Source: Polytrichum commune
Lineage: Eukaryota; Streptophyta; Polytrichopsida; Polytrichales; Polytrichaceae
DNA: 64,000 nucleotides
Reading direction: 5' to 3'
NCBI GenBank assembly: GCA_950295325.1
Contig: OX485807.1
Span: 1,430,501 to 1,494,500 of the forward strand
Shown here: positions 46,328 through 58,009 of the stretch, piece by piece
Position numbering within the stretch: the first letter of the stretch is position 1
Layout of the letters: every line of letters begins with the position of its first letter
Notes under the pieces: model-generated
Databases searched by the model: none
What the model was told of the DNA's origin: nothing
What the model saw: only the letters and a program-made list of their open reading frames with translations
Program-made: the position numbers and the translations under genes

Positions 46328-47847
46328 CTTTTGGGACTTCGATTTCTACATCTGTTTTCTGCTGCAATCGATGAAGGCAAGCTTCATAGTGATGGAGCTT
46401 TGTTAATTCACTCTTGTGGTGCTCAGCCTTGACTTTAAGGTCTGCCCTCACTTCCCCAATTTCATGGCATATCTTTTCCAGTTCAAGTATTGAATCCTGC
46501 ACTTCTGCCAATCCAAACTTGTGCACATCCTTTCCATCAATGTTCTCTAACCCTAGGACCTGGACCTTGGCAGAATGAAGGCGGCCTTCAACACTATTCA
46601 TTTTGTAGAGTAGATCAACTAGTTTACTCTGGATGGCTTCCAACACATTTGTGCAATTCTGGACAATCTGTCTTTTCTTCAACACAATTCCATTGATGTC
46701 CTTGATTTGAGTGGCCAAGCTAGTTTTGGCAACACCTGATCCCTCACCCATATGCAAGTTCTTCTCTTCCTCCACCACACTAGTAGGGGATCCAATTTGC
46801 AAATATTTTCTTTTCAATGCTAACTGTCCAATTTTGAACTGCAAGAGCTCTCTCTTGAATTTCACCTGGTCCTCTCTCAATTTCACTTCCTTCAGCCTCA
46901 CTGCCCTCTCCATGACAATGACACCATTTTCATCAATTTCAGTGGCTAGTGTGTGTAGCCCTTCAGACACAAGTGGTGAGGAGGTAGAAGTATACCCTAC
47001 TGGAGCAACATCAGACGGGCCTGCATCAGCTACATGTGTCTCTCCTTCTGGCTTTAGTTTCTCTTCAGGTATGTTGAGTTGAACTTGGGCTGGCACCTTC
47101 TCACCAAAGGGAGACTGAGTTCCTGATTTTGTGCCAAGTGGCTCGTCTCCAATGCAATCTCTGGTTGCATCTATAGATACTACTCCTTCCCTTGGTGATT
47201 GGAGTTGATCCCCCTCTATGCCACCCTTAATTTCTGGTTGAGGTTGCAATACAACCTCTTCATGAACCTGCTGGACCCTTTGTACCAAGTAGTTCATCCC
47301 CTCCTTGGTTTTTTTCAGGGGAGTTGCCTTCATGCAACCCATTGCCACCTGCAACACTGTCATCTTCCTCCACTTCTTCTTCCTCCTCTTCCTCCTCCTC
47401 TTCATCATCATCTTCTTCCTCATCTTCTTCCTCCTCCTCCTCTTCTTCACCCTCCTCTTCATCCCCATCATGGCTAGAAGAGGAATTCATGTACTCTGGA
47501 AGTGGTGTGAAACTTCGCTTCCTCCTATGCACAGCCTCAGCAAATTTTGCCCAATTTATGCTAAATCCCTTGCGCTCTGCAAGTACTCCGCATGCAAAGG
47601 AAAGGTTGATGTCGGAATTGGGTGTTTGCTTGCGCTGGTACACCTGGCGAATCAGCTCCTCAATCCTGGTCTTCAATGACTCATCTTCATGCATAGTGTA
47701 GCGAAACCCATTGTTGCTTTTGCGCTTTCCCCACAAGGCCTCGCACTCCTTCTTAGATGCATAGCGTCTCCCCATAGTGGGGGAAGGAAATAACCCCTTT
47801 GCTGGCAGTCCCACAACATCACGAAACCACCTCCAACTCCCCTCCAT
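46328..47847 (-). pseudogene. Accessory protein 1: shared domain, acidic tract, coiled coil
   Basis: The minus frame 47,847-47,260 begins at an ATG (MEGSWRWFRDVVG). Residues ~30-115 include KECEALWGKRK, GVLAERKGFSINWAKFAEAV and RRK, aligning with the protein at 52.8-54.1 kb. Next is a ~30-residue Glu/Asp tract from a GAG/GAT/GAA microsatellite (47,360-47,465), then the frame ends at 47,260. The second frame (47,471-46,269) is open from there and gives a long Glu/Lys-rich coiled-coil region (RLKEVKLREDQVKFKREL onward). A one-base slip in the T7 run at 47,309-47,315 would join them, so this is either a frameshift mutation or an assembly error. The exon ends at a donor, CCAAAAG|GTACAT (46,328/46,327). 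Function unknown. Confidence 0.5.
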
Positions 47848-47879
47848 TGCAATCTCCTACAACAATCTCCCTCAATCCC

Positions 47880-48540
47880 TACACAAGTGCAACCAATCAT
47901 AAATACCTGGTCAATGACTATGGTGTGGCAGCTTAGGAAAGAAGGTTTAAAACAAGGTGTAAAATAATGTTGTAGACAATCTTATGTATTGCAGCTAATG
48001 TATGAAGACTCCCTACACAAGTGTGCAACCAATCCTAAAAATCTGGCCAAAGACTATTGTGTGGCAGCTTAGGAAAAAAATGTTTAAAACAAGGTGTAAA
48101 ACAATGTTATAGACAATCTCTGACTGCAGCTAATGTATGAAGACTCCCTCCACAAGTGTACACTCAAGTTGCCTAAAAACCTGGCCAATGACTATTGTGT
48201 AGCAGCTTAGGAAAGAAGGTGTAAAAGAAGGTGTAAAACAATGTTGTAGGCAATCTCAGACTACAGCTAATGTATGAAGACTCCCTACACAAGTGTGCAA
48301 CCAATCCTAAAAACATGGCCAAAGACTATTGTGTGGCAGCTTAGGAAAGAAGGTGTAAAAGAAGGTGTAAAACAATGTTAGTCAATCTCAGACTGCAGCT
48401 AATGTATAAAGACTCCCTACACAAGTGCAACCAATCCAAATACCTGGCCAATGACTATTGCGTGGCAGCTTAGGAAAGAAGGTGCTAAACAATGTGCTAA
48501 ACAACCTCAAACTGCAGGTAATGTATGAAGACTGTTGTGG
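47880..48540 (-). repeat. Five tandem ~130-bp repeats upstream of accessory gene 1
   Basis: Units begin near 47,880, 48,012, 48,134, 48,290 and 48,418, each with ACACAAGTG, CTGGCCAATGACTATTG, GTGGCAGCTTAGGAAAGAAGG and GCTAATGTATGAAGACT. They lie immediately 5' of the ATG at 47,847, so they are placed like a promoter array or like sub-terminal transposase-binding repeats. 48,541-48,981 shows nothing else. Confidence 0.8.
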
Positions 48541-48981
48541 GTAAGTGTGGAGAGAGAAGAGGGAAATGTACCTGTGCGTATTGCCAGCTTGCATGCTTCA
48601 TGATGATCCTATGAAGTTCCATAAAATTATCAGTAGTACTGCCACATATGATAATTGAACTCATATGTGGCAATGAGGACCTGAAATAATGAGGGTTGTC
48701 CACATGTGTGATTTCATTGTGCCGTCATTTTTGATTGTGTTAGCGTTTCATAATCATTGATAATCAAATAGAACACCTAACTACGTACTCACTGTCCCTA
48801 GTATGATATAAATCAACTCCTAGGTCTACATGTACTTCACTATTAGCTATTAAAGAAGATATAAATCAATGCGGACTCACTCAATATGCAAAGAGTAACC
48901 ATCAGATGACTCAAATAACAACAACTGGAACATCTAATTTTTATTCCATAATGCTATGAACAAGTTGGGCAACTCTAATCA

Positions 48982-49494
48982 TCACTTGCCCCTCACAGTT
49001 CGTCTGGACCTATTGTCATGACGAAGGGATGCAGATTTAGAAGGGCTGTTAGCCAACAACTTCATTACCTCTTCATTGGTAACGGGCTTTTGGCCACCAT
49101 GTTTAGTTAGGAAGGCAGAGGGGTCCTCAGCTGGACCCTCAGTTCTAGTCACTCTTTTAGCAAAATTGCCAGGCATTGTTGGGTTTTTCCGTTTCACATG
49201 AGGGATGTTGTCATTTGATTGAACAATTTGCATGGACTCAGATTGAATATCCACAGAGGTGCAGGCTGGAAATCCATGAACATCCAATAGTGAGTTAGTA
49301 ATTACCTCCTTTGAATCTAGGGCAGATGGATTGTTATCCAATCCATCTTGCGAACATTTGCCAATGTTGTCTGTATCCTGGATTGGTTTAGAATCACTAG
49401 GACAACCTCTCTCTTCATCGTCATCACTAGTATCAGTGTAGGTATCATTTAAACCTAAAAGCACACTATTACCCTCGGGGGGTGCACCTTTCAT
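48982..49494 (-). CDS. Acidic/Ser-rich hypothetical protein
   Basis: 170 codons from ATG (MKGAPPEGNS) to TAA-type stop near 48,982. An acidic start (DTSDDDEERG) is followed by a low-complexity middle and a basic C-terminus (LRHDNRSRRTVRGK), suggesting a nuclear protein. It could be a separate gene or the last exon of the gene whose frame is at 49,717-50,349, same strand, 220 bp upstream. No family recognised. Confidence 0.4.
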   Translation of the reverse strand: MKGAPPEGNSVLLGLNDTYTDTSDDDEERGCPSDSKPIQDTDNIGKCSQDGLDNNPSALDSKEVITNSLLDVHGFPACTSVDIQSESMQIVQSNDNIPHVKRKNPTMPGNFAKRVTRTEGPAEDPSAFLTKHGGQKPVTNEEVMKLLANSPSKSASLRHDNRSRRTVRGK

Positions 49495-49716
49495 TAAAAC
49501 CTAGAATCACGTGCGTTCAGTGCATACTCTAAAAACCCCCTATATACAAGTTATTTTTTGTGAAATGAAGTAATACACATACAATTGCAGCAATAAATAT
49601 ACAAGTAACAATATGTATACACAAAAAAACATCCATTCATATATAGTCATTAACATAAGTATACAAATATATTTTTGAACAATAATCAACCCCTATAATA
49701 TGTATAACAAAATATC

Positions 49717-50349
49717 CTAACTTTCATAAGCAAAGTCGTTGAAAACTTTTTCATCTCCCCGATGTAACTCATAAACATTTGATTCACCAATATATGTCAT
49801 TATAGCCAATGCAATTATTGTCTCTAAGTCTACCATCAAATGATCAGTAAGATCATATGTCCACTTGTTGTTAGCCCCTTTTTGATACCAACATAAACCA
49901 ATCTCCACGTTTGATGGACGGTCCATCAAGTCAATTGGATCCCTATACTCCACCCCACGATTACCAAACTTCCTCCGCATCCTATAAACTCTCCCAACAA
50001 ACCAAACCTTAACTCGAGTAGATTTTTTTGGCCTACCTTGTTTTTTCACAGTTTTAGCTTCAGGTGTGTTCAAAAAACACACAACATAGTCACAACCAGG
50101 CTTTAACAAAGTGTCATGGTTTCCAACACTTAGGAGTTTAGGCTTCATATATAACATGCCAACTCTAATTCGAGTCAACCGATCTTTACATAAAGAAGGA
50201 TTGCCATTCAATTGACTAACAAGTGTACTTTTAAAAATTCTAGACTCCCCTACCATTACATAAGCCACAACTAACTTTGCATTTGATAGAGAGGGAATTT
50301 TAGAACGAGGCCATGACAATGTCAGGACTTTCGGTGATTCCCACGGCAT
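49717..50349 (-). CDS. Hypothetical protein with putative beta-barrel domain
   Basis: 210 codons, ATG at 50,349 (MPWESPKVLT), stop at 49,717. Residues ~85-190 read CDYVVCFLNT, KVWFVGRVYRM, VEYRDPIDLM, CWYQKG, VDLETIIALAIMTY. The order of aromatic and hydrophobic blocks resembles the C-terminus of the transposase at 43.9-44.2 kb and the fragment at 60.7-61.0 kb, suggesting a shared SH3/BAH-like fold; that is inference. A basic stretch KKQGRPKKSTRVK could bind DNA or be a nuclear signal. The frame is intact. Possibly an accessory gene of the large element. Confidence 0.45.
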   Translation of the reverse strand: MPWESPKVLTLSWPRSKIPSLSNAKLVVAYVMVGESRIFKSTLVSQLNGNPSLCKDRLTRIRVGMLYMKPKLLSVGNHDTLLKPGCDYVVCFLNTPEAKTVKKQGRPKKSTRVKVWFVGRVYRMRRKFGNRGVEYRDPIDLMDRPSNVEIGLCWYQKGANNKWTYDLTDHLMVDLETIIALAIMTYIGESNVYELHRGDEKVFNDFAYES

Positions 50350-50847
50350 CAGTAACCGCAGGGTTGCTGAGAAGCGCTGGAAGCAACAGGTGAAACAAGG
50401 AAAAGTAAAGTAGTTGTCGGCAAAAGAAGCAGGCTATGCGAGAAGAGAAAACAAAAACCTTCAGCGCCCGACAAAAAGAGAAAACAAAAACCTAGGGATG
50501 GGAGGGGAAAAGGGGCCTTGTTACTTTGAGCTGAATAAATCATTTCAAAACCCTAATATTGCCTCTTTCCCCGATATTACCTTGATACCTTGTACATGGT
50601 TCATACTACCCTATAAGGTTGCTAACAAAAATCGTTAATCCTAGTTAATCCTAATTTCATCCAATATGAAAACTTATGATATGTAGTATAATAACACTAC
50701 CATACAAGTACAATTATTGTATACTTTTTAAAGGCCTTCCATATATGTACATAACTATAAATTATCACATGTATACCATATGTATACGTAATACGGCAAG
50801 GTCCAAATCAATACCCCTCCTGTGCACTCACGTATACTCGTACATGT
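50350..50847. other. Spacer between minus-strand genes
   Basis: Probable 5' region of the 49.7-50.3 kb gene and 3' region of the RING gene. An A-rich phrase GAGAAAACAAAAACCT occurs twice (50,445 and 50,479). Nothing else recognised. Confidence 0.4.
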
Positions 50848-53800
50848 TTAGTACAGTGCACCCCCCGAGCTATTACCACTACCACAAGATGCTCTTCTAG
50901 GTCTGTTTTGCAAAGAACCTGTAGGGGTTTCCAATATAGCCAAATCATTCTCAAAATTAGATTCAGAGTCAAAATCAAAATCTGGCTCCTTGAATCCATG
51001 GATTTCCATCCCACTACATCCTTGAGTAACAATTTTAGCACGTTTAGTGGTTGGAAGTCTAAATGTTCTCCTAACCACCGGTTGAACACTAGCATTGAAA
51101 GCATTTCCTAGACCCACAATGGTACTTAATGGCTTTGGGTTAGCACGTTTTGATCCTGATATAACGTCACAACAAGTTGGACACAAAAGTAGGTCCTTTG
51201 CACACGTCGTGCAAACACAAGTATGACCACAGGGCTGCATCACAACACATGCAAAGCAGTATTAGTATAAATACTTAGCCTAAACATTATAACCCTTCTC
51301 CAACTTTGATTTTCTCAAATAAAATATGTGCGATATTGGCAACAATGACATGTGGATGATATCCAAAAACTCACCTCCAATGTAGCCATGGGTTTGCATT
51401 TCTCAAAGCAAATGATGCATTGAAGGGTTTGTGAGTCTAGTCCTTGCGAATTTTCATTGTCAGCTTCCACCAATGATGATTTTTGTGAAATAGTTTGAGG
51501 ATATTTCTTTGAGGCCACCTCTGAATATTCTTCCCCGCATGCACCAGTTCTTGGAATGAAATTGTCTTGACTTGCTGATGTGTGGGTCCTCAAAGAGCAG
51601 GAGGGCTCAGGTATTGTTGAGTTTGGGTCGCCCATTTGAAACATAGTGGTGGAAGCTCCAAAGTCTGAATGGACATCTACAGTCAACATCAAGGAATTAA
51701 ATATGATTCAGGAGTCAACAAACATATTATGGTCCAAATAAAATTAAAACAAAAAAGACTCATGGCATCCAAAAGATCCAGGAATTACATCCAATATCCA
51801 AACAACATTCCTGTTGATAGTATTGAATATCCAAGTAGTTCAGGACAGTAGGAAATTGGGTCCTGAAACAAATTATGGCAGGAATGGAAGAAAAGGAAAT
51901 GTTTATAGTCCAAGGCAACCTGAAATTGAGTCCTGGATCACAATTGGGACATGAATGCAAGCAAATGGGCAGGGTACTAAGCATGGGCGTCAGGAAGTTA
52001 GTTCTTGACTCTTGAGACTAGTAAGAATGGTATTCACAAACATCCTAGCAGTGCATTACAACAAATATTAGTGTCCTGGGTCCTCCGAATGGCAAGATTG
52101 TAAATGAAGGCAACCTAGGTGTATGGGGAAGGAATATCAGTCCTAGTACACATATAGGAATATTTCTAGGTAGTGCAAATCCTGGTGGTGTGGCTGACTA
52201 GGAAGATATGTATTGGAACGTTCCTAATAGTCCCCACATTAACTATGTGAACATCCATTCAAAAACTACAAGAATAAGATATAGCAGTAGGATGGCAAGG
52301 AAGTGTGTCCAGATTTGAATAGATGTTGATGGCCTAAGGGAGTGGAATGTAGGAATCAATAAACATGTGTACAAATATCACATCCAGGTAGCATAGCAAA
52401 ACATACATATGTATAATGCAACCCTACAACATCTACGAACTGAAAAATTTACTATCAGGGTTCCTATATGCGCCAAAAGTACATACGCACATTTGCTGAC
52501 CATAGCTTAGCATGATGCAAACATTTTTTGACCTAAACATCTTATACCCACTGCACAAAATGCTATAAAAAATGCAGAAACTAAATTATTGGGCAACAAT
52601 AAATTTGGGTTTGAGCTCACCAGACATAGCTGCAGATGGGAGTGGAGGATCACCATTTTTGGGAAGGACATATCCAAATGACAATCGCCATTGTAAATCA
52701 AATTCTTGTTGGCAACTTTGCAGCTTGCATTTGTTGGAAGAGTTGATGTGCACACCAAGGCACCAAGGGTGGTAACAATGACCGCATGACGAAACACATA
52801 TATCATTAACAGCTTTCTTTGCAAAAAGTACAATCTTCAACATTCAGTTGAAGACTTTGTGCCTTAGTCCTATCAGCCCTACCAATAGGTTCAGGGTGGG
52901 TGGTTAGTAAAGTGCCACCCTTCAACTTAGACAAATAATCTGCTATGAGAGTCAACATCTTTTCTAGGACAACTTGATGTTGAACTTCCTCTCCATATGC
53001 CTCTTCACTACTGGTAAGTTCACTTTCTTTGAGAATAAAATCTTTCTCAGCTGCAGAAAGTTTTGAAAGAGATGATAGAACATTCCTCTCCTCACAGCGT
53101 AATCTTTGTTGCAGTTGAGCAACAGATTCCTCCTGATGTGCATCAACTGATGAAAGTCTCTCAACATATTCTTCCCCCACAACAGATGCATCAGTTGTAG
53201 GAATATGATTAGACTCAAATGAGAGTGCATCTTGCAAAGCAAGACGAGCTCTGGAGAGTTCACATTCAGCATCAGTATGGAGACCTTTAAGAACATCTAG
53301 CATGAGTTTTGCTCTTTTGAAGTCCATCTCAAAATTTGATTTAGTGTCACTAGTGGCACGAAGACGCTCCTTTGACTCTAGCAATGTCTTCTGCTTTGAT
53401 AGAAGCAACTCATGTAGTCTAGTGATGATGTCCTCTGTTCCACTCTTTAGTGGATCTGAGGCCATCATCGCCTTCACCCTTGGATTAAACACACTTAGGT
53501 TATTGCGCTTAATTGACACACCAGCTTCAGCCTTCACCTTTGTTGCACGCAACAAAAGCGAACGATTAACAGGTTTTCGAAAACTACCCTTCCTATCAGG
53601 CCCTAAGAAAGAACCAGTAGACAGAGGGTTTTGGGCTGGAGAAAAGTGTTGAGAAACAACTCCTACAGCAGAAACAGGAAGTTGGGAAATGGAACTTCCT
53701 ATAGCTTGGTTACCACGCTCTGGGCACGATGTGGTTGTGACTTTGAGCGAGTCTGAACTGGTGCCCTCCTTGGCAAGTCTCTTAGCTTTTTTCACATTCT

Positions 53801-54143
53801 CCAGAGACACCCATTTTTTGTGCAGGTGAACTGCAAATGATGCCCAATTAACAGGGATACCCTTGTTCTCTGCAACAATGGCTCTAGCCCACTCCAATGT
53901 CAATTGGTCATTGAGGACTTGATCTCTGAGGGTCACTCTTGAGTACAAATTCGCCACAGATTCTTGGAACTCCCTACTAGGCTTCTCATTGACCTTCCAA
54001 CCATTCTTATCCTTGCGAGGTCCAAAAATCTCACAGATCTCTTCATTAGAAACGTCCCCCTCTTGCAAAGACTTCACCTCCCTCCCTTCTCCTCTCAAAC
54101 CTTGAATATTGATGAAATAGTGGAGATCTAAAATGGATTCATC
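50848..54143 (-). CDS. Accessory protein 2: shared domain, coiled coil, zinc modules incl. RING
   Basis: Three exons on the minus strand: 54,143-52,621, 51,676-51,375 and 51,234-50,848. Junction phases agree (TCTG|GTGAGC to TGTAG|ATGTCC; GGAG|GTGAGT to TGCAG|CCCTG). The N-terminal ~100 residues (EICEIFGPRKDKNGWKVNE, then AIVAENKGIPVNWASFAVHL) align with accessory protein 1. A basic/Ser-rich part and long coiled coil follow. Near the end of exon 1 is DCTFCK, then in a +1-shifted frame CVSSCGHCYHPWCLG and a later Cys pair: a PHD/RING-like module broken by one base near 52,820. Exons 2 and 3 together form a C3HC4 RING (CIICFEK then PCGHTCVCTTC and CPTC), typical of E3 ubiquitin ligases. First coding exon upstream of 54,143 is unresolved; role unknown. 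Confidence 0.55.
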
Positions 54144-54552
54144 CTGGAATGAGAACACACAATGCATAAGAGGAGATGAACAATCACAGGTAGGTCCAAG
54201 AGTAGATGAACATGTACATTTGAAATCTGAAATGGCCAAAACACACCTGATTCGCCATAGCCAACCCAAAACGCAATGAGTTTCAAGAAACAAAGCTAAA
54301 CAAGCAACATGCATTGAAATCTGTGTACAACCTGAAGTTGCCGCTCCCTCGAACTCTTGCGCGCAAGCCAGACCCTCTTTCCTCGCACAAAAACCCTACC
54401 CTATCGGCCAATTTTTGCTCTAAACCACACATAGATTCTATTCTGGTCGTGTTGAGTTTCGGCAGGACAAGGCGGGGACAGGCGGGACGTTTCAAGAAGG
54501 ACAGCAAGCTTAGCTTGCCTTCGATGTAGGCGGGAGCCGCGGGACTCTCTCC

Positions 54553-57500
54553 ATGGCCAGCGAAGATGATAAGGGTGTCAGTAGAAAGAGCCAGTAGGAA
54601 TAAAGTCTAATTATTGAACCCACAAAAATAAAATTAATTGTCGTCCACCATCCATTTCCTGAAATTTACCTAAGTGGTTCCTAGTGGCTCCACCCAAGGA
54701 TGCTTCCACCCCTCTTGCCCATCCATGGGCAGAAATGTTGCGGGCTGGGAAAGGATCTGAAGTGGACAGGGTTCAATGCATTGTGTGCACGTCTGTGAAA
54801 GGCAGACCTGTCGTGATGGGTGCTAAATCCGATACCCTTGAAAAACACGCTGGAAAAAGACAGGCAAAGGTTGATCTTCCACACTTGAATGTGAAAAAAG
54901 ACGAATACTACATCAACCCTAAGTGTGGCCATCTCAAGGCTGTTCCTATCTACAATGCCCAATCCTTGAATCGGCCAACTATTCTCCAGCAAGTAAATGT
55001 CTTCCACCTTAGCCATGTTTTCTCTTTTCATATTTTCTTATATGCCTTTCTTGTGTGTATCTAAGATCTAACTTGCACATTGCTTCATTGTAGGTGCAAA
55101 AAGAGTTCAAAGGAGATAAAGCGCGGAAGATTGCACAATTTGCAACGGTGTTTCATATGCTCCAGCATGGCCGCCCCATGCTGGAGTATGAATCCATGCG
55201 AGAGTTGTTCACTTTTTTGAAGATGCCCCACTTGAGCAAGAAACATTGGGGAGACAACTCCGGATGGTTGATGGCTGAATATCTCTATGCCCAAGTTATG
55301 CAAAAGGCAAGAGAGGTTATTCATGGAGGTAAATTTCTTAGTATAAGTGTGGATGAGGTTACTACTGTAGACAATCAGGCTTGGATAAGTATCCATGCCT
55401 ACGTTGTCCAAGATTTCTACCGCACTCCTATATTGGTGTCGGTGGAACGTCTCACGGAAGGGGCCACTGCTCCAAAGCTCGCTGAGGTGATTGTTGATGC
55501 GTTGTTTGTTCACGGGGGTCTAACCTCCCAGCATCTCCTATCCAAATTCGTATCATTTGGGGCGGATGGCGCTTCAGTTTTCCAGGTAAGTTTTTTTCGC
55601 CTTCTTCCCTTAGTTGTTGGTTAATGTTGTTGGTTAATTTTGTTGGTTAATGATGTTGTTTAGATTGCTGGTTAGTTGGAGGTGGCAGTTGCTGGTGCCT
55701 GATGTTGTTTAGTAATGCTGGTTAGTTGCTGGTTAGTGTTGCTGGTTGATGTTGTTGGTTAATGATGTTGTTTAGTATTGCTGGTTTATGTTGCTGGTTA
55801 ATGTTGGTGGATGATGATGTTCGTTAATGATGTATGGTAGAATTGCTGGTTAATATTACTGGTTAATGTTGCTGGTTAAAGTTGTTGATTAGTTGCTGGT
55901 TAATGTTGTTGATTAGTTGCTGGTTAATGTTGTTGATTAGTTGCTGGTTAATGTTGTTGGTTACTGTTGCTAGTTAATGTTGTTGGTTAATATTGCTGGT
56001 GGATATTGCTCGTTAAAGTTGCTGGTTAATGTTGTTGGTTACTGTTGCTAGTTAATATTGCTGGTGGATATTGCTCGTTAAAGTTGTTGGTTAATGTTGT
56101 TGGTTACTGTTGCTGGTTAATGTTGCTGGTTAATATTGCTGGTGGATATTGCTGGTTAATGTTGCCGATTAGTTGCTGGTCAATGAATCAATTTGTGGAT
56201 GTGGTCTAATGTTCAATGTTGGAGGTGGCAGGGTGCAAGGTCAGGTGTGACCAGGCTCTTACAAGATACGATTAGCCCCCACATGCATGGGGTTCATTGT
56301 GTCAGCCATCGCACCAACCTTGCGATCAAGGAGCTCTCGCATTTGCCGGTCATCGACAAGATCGAGAACCTCTTGCATAACTTGCACAAATACTTTGCAA
56401 GGTCTCCCAAGAGACACATCGAATTTACGAGGCTCTCAGAGGTAATGCAAACCAAAGGTCTAAAGATCATAAGGAACATCAAAACGAGGTGGTTGTCCAT
56501 GTTATCACCCTTGAAGAGGGTGATGTCTGAGTATCGAACCTTGGTTCATAAGATGCACCAAGATGGGCTCGATGGAACATCAACATCAGCGGCAAGGGAG
56601 GTAGCAATTGGTAACTACAACTTCCTTGTAGACATCTCTATCCCTATTGCCTTGGCCGGTTTTTTACCATTGCTTGAAACAGTTCACTATCTTGTGAAAT
56701 TCAGCCAACAACAAGACATCTTCATATGCGACTATCTTGCCGCGGTGAAGGTCTGTCAAGGTCAACTCTACGAGCTCTATTGTGATCCAGTTTCCTCTTT
56801 CAGAAGTGATTCATTTCGTGAGTTCACAGATTTGATTAGTGGCCGTCATGACAGCATGTCTCTGTCATGGGTGCCCGGAGCCTTGGATGTGAATGAAGCC
56901 GCATGTGAGTATGTTGTCTTCAAGTGTGGGCCTTTCACCCATTCAGCCACTATGCCTAACGGAGATGGCGGCACCCAAACAGTGTCAAGGGAGGCATTCA
57001 AAGACATTGTGGACAATGTCAAAGGCTCTTGCACAGGTATGGCCATGTTTGTGCAATTCTGGTCCTTGTGTAATTGTTTTTGTGGTATATGTTGCTATGC
57101 AATATTGGGGATTATGTGGCTAACCATGAAGTTGGGTGTTGTGGTGGATGTGGTAGGGGCCGCAGATCGGTTGATCAAGGAACTTTCAAGCCGCTTTCCG
57201 GCCTCGAACTTGATGGATTCTCTGGGGGTTGTCTACCCCCAGTATTGGCTCCAACCTAATGCTGATGAGCTATTTGAGGCACACTTCAAATGCTTGAAGG
57301 ACCACTATTGCTACGAGAAGAAAGTTGGTGAAGTGTACTCACCACCCATGCTGGAGATGGCAGCCTTGAACCACGAGGCAGGTTTGTTCAAAGGGGCAAT
57401 GAAAGCAAACGCAGCTGATGCCATGCGTAAGCCCATTACTATCAACCCCCTAACCAAGCTTTGGCGGAATCTAAGTATGTCACAAGTGTTGAGGAGCAGC

Positions 57501-57734
57501 TTTGGCGAATGGTTTAAGGTGGCTGAATTGGCAGCTGTGCAAGTGCTTGGGTCCGTTGAGGACGAGCGCACATTCTCAAATGTGGCATTCACAAAGTCCA
57601 AATTACGTAACCGTTTGAGTGAGCACTTGGCAGCCTGTGTAGGCATATTTAGCCAAAAATTTTACAAGTTGGAAAACTTTCCTTTTGAGAAGGTTTATGA
57701 GATATGGCATGCGAATCACAAACGAGATTGCTAG
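54553..57734 (+). CDS. hAT-type transposase (open reading frame across introns)
   Basis: Core exons 54,685-54,992, 55,094-55,585, 56,232-57,036 and 57,157-57,734, with GT-AG introns of matching phase and no stop (~728 codons). A short first exon from ATG 54,553 (MASEDDK) would join in phase but its donor is uncertain. Domains: an N-terminal zinc-finger-like stretch (QCIVC, then LEKHAGKR, BED-like); SISVDEVTTVDNQ (first Asp); SFGADGASVFQ (second Asp) joined to GARSGV across intron 2; HCVSHRTNLA; and at the end SVEDERTFSNVAFTKSKLRN, the hAT dimerisation region. The third intron is 120 bp, in frame and without stops, so retaining it only adds 40 residues. It could be an active transposase or a domesticated gene. 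Confidence 0.78.
54660..54707 (-). repeat. 48-bp inverted repeat, right arm
   Basis: Partner of 39,067-39,114. It spans the proposed splice acceptor (TTCCTAG) and first codons of the second hAT exon, so it is also coding (VAPPKDAS). The bracketed block is about 15.6 kb. Confidence 0.6.
55586..56231 (+). repeat. Minisatellite-filled hAT intron
   Basis: From 55,615 to 56,190 the intron is made of variants of TTGCTGGTTAATG and TTGTTGGTTAATG, dozens of copies, with longer composite repeats (for example around GTTGCTAGTTAATATTGCTG). The same motif reappears after the hAT stop codon. Confidence 0.85.
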
Positions 57735-58009
57735 CTCGTTGCAATCTAATATGTAGTTGGTTCCAGGGTACAAGAAATTATGTACGAGTTTCAATATTCC
57801 TCAGTGATGACAATCGTGGCTCTATGATGCTGGGTATACTTGGAATTCCACCTCCATGAGTGTTTTTTTTGGGGGGGGGGGATTTATGATTGCAACTTGA
57901 GTATGTGCTTTACATGTATGCTTGGCAACTTGAGTAGGATTTCATTTGGAGTGAATGTAGTTATGGTGGAGAATCTGGAGATCATGTTGAATGATAAGTT
58001 AGATTTGAA
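57735..58009. other. 3' flank of the hAT gene
   Basis: Non-coding, with a G run at about 57,868. Nothing else recognised. Confidence 0.4.

Noticed and set aside
47305-47701. Ser- or Leu-rich plus-strand frames of ~125 codons
   Set aside because: Antisense shadows of the acidic tract of accessory protein 1.
47880-48540. CRISPR-like array
   Set aside because: Units are ~130 bp direct tandem repeats without short repeat/unique spacer structure, in plant nuclear DNA.
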